A stretch of DNA of 64,000 bases. Source: Onchocerca lupi. Lineage: Eukaryota > Nematoda > Chromadorea > Rhabditida > Onchocercidae. The translations under genes and the position numbers were made by a program. The stretch is from NCBI GenBank assembly GCA_028564675.1, contig JAOVVO010000286.1, forward strand, positions 1-64,000, written 5' to 3'. Below are positions 63,768-64,000 of the stretch, in pieces (within the stretch, counting starts at the first letter, position 1; every line of letters starts with the position of its first letter). The notes beneath the pieces were generated by a model. The model saw nothing but the letters and a program-made list of their open reading frames with translations, was not told where the DNA came from and did not search any database.

Positions 63768-64000
63768 TTTTTCTCAAAACACTAAGCGAACCGAAATATG
63801 CTTCTACCGCAATACACTTTCAAAAAGAGATAAATGAACGTCTGCAAAGATAGTTCCAGTTTTCAGTAATGTTTCTAAGCATCTTATCACCACTACTATT
63901 TAATGGCAGAAAAATGGAAATATTTTAACTTCGAGTGCAACGCTCAACAAATCTCTTCCGCTCATCATAAAAATAGAAGTTGATTAACAAAATTTATTTT
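63768..64000. other. 5' flank of phosphomannomutase
   Basis: Sequence upstream of the phosphomannomutase start codon, presumably 5' UTR and promoter. I see no TATA-like or other specific motif and no further gene before the window ends. Confidence 0.5.

Overview
This window looks like nuclear DNA from a nematode, most plausibly a parasitic one. It is very AT-rich. Its genes are split into many short exons with TTTTCAG/TTTTTAG-type acceptors, and some start codons follow closely behind an acceptor-like site, as expected for spliced-leader trans-splicing. The protein families (choline kinase, Neuralized, an inversin-like ankyrin/IQ protein, phosphomannomutase) are animal families, and a decayed BEL/Pao retroelement fits nematode genomes. 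Species cannot be fixed from the sequence alone. Exon boundaries below come from reading splice sites by eye and requiring reading phase to carry across every intron.

Layout: 1-15.5 kb is gene-poor, with a 34-unit TAG array at the left edge, scattered CTG/CAG-type triplets, a CA array and homopolymers. It may be the 5' intronic or upstream region of the next gene. At 16.7-23.9 kb (+) lies a C2H2 zinc-finger regulator with a C-terminal coiled coil; its 5' end is unresolved. At 27.0-30.4 kb (-) is a complete 10-exon choline/ethanolamine kinase (411 codons). 30.4-38.0 kb is intergenic. At 38.0-45.0 kb (+) is a complete 13-exon Neuralized-type E3 ligase (two NHR domains plus a C-terminal RING, 743 codons), with one GC-AG intron.

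47.06-49.15 kb is a nest of mobile-element debris: a frameshifted Pif1/Helitron helicase, a Helitron-like 3' hairpin terminus, one near-complete LTR, an LTR fragment and an inverted copy of the Helitron-end sequence. 52.9-55.7 kb holds a broken BEL/Pao element (gag, protease, large internal deletion, pol tail, 3' LTR). That 3' LTR is homologous, in inverse orientation, to the LTR at 47.3-47.8 kb. It ends about 215 bp before the inversin-like gene (55.95-61.18 kb, +), which is convergent with a complete 7-exon phosphomannomutase (61.80-63.77 kb, -, 250 codons).

The host genes form no operon and share no single pathway. Choline kinase (phospholipid synthesis) and phosphomannomutase (GDP-mannose supply) are housekeeping enzymes; the others are regulatory or ciliary-type proteins. 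I did not find a convincing novel multi-gene system. The most interesting observations are the nested transposon cluster, two non-canonical GC-AG introns, and the LTR placed directly upstream of the inversin-like gene.
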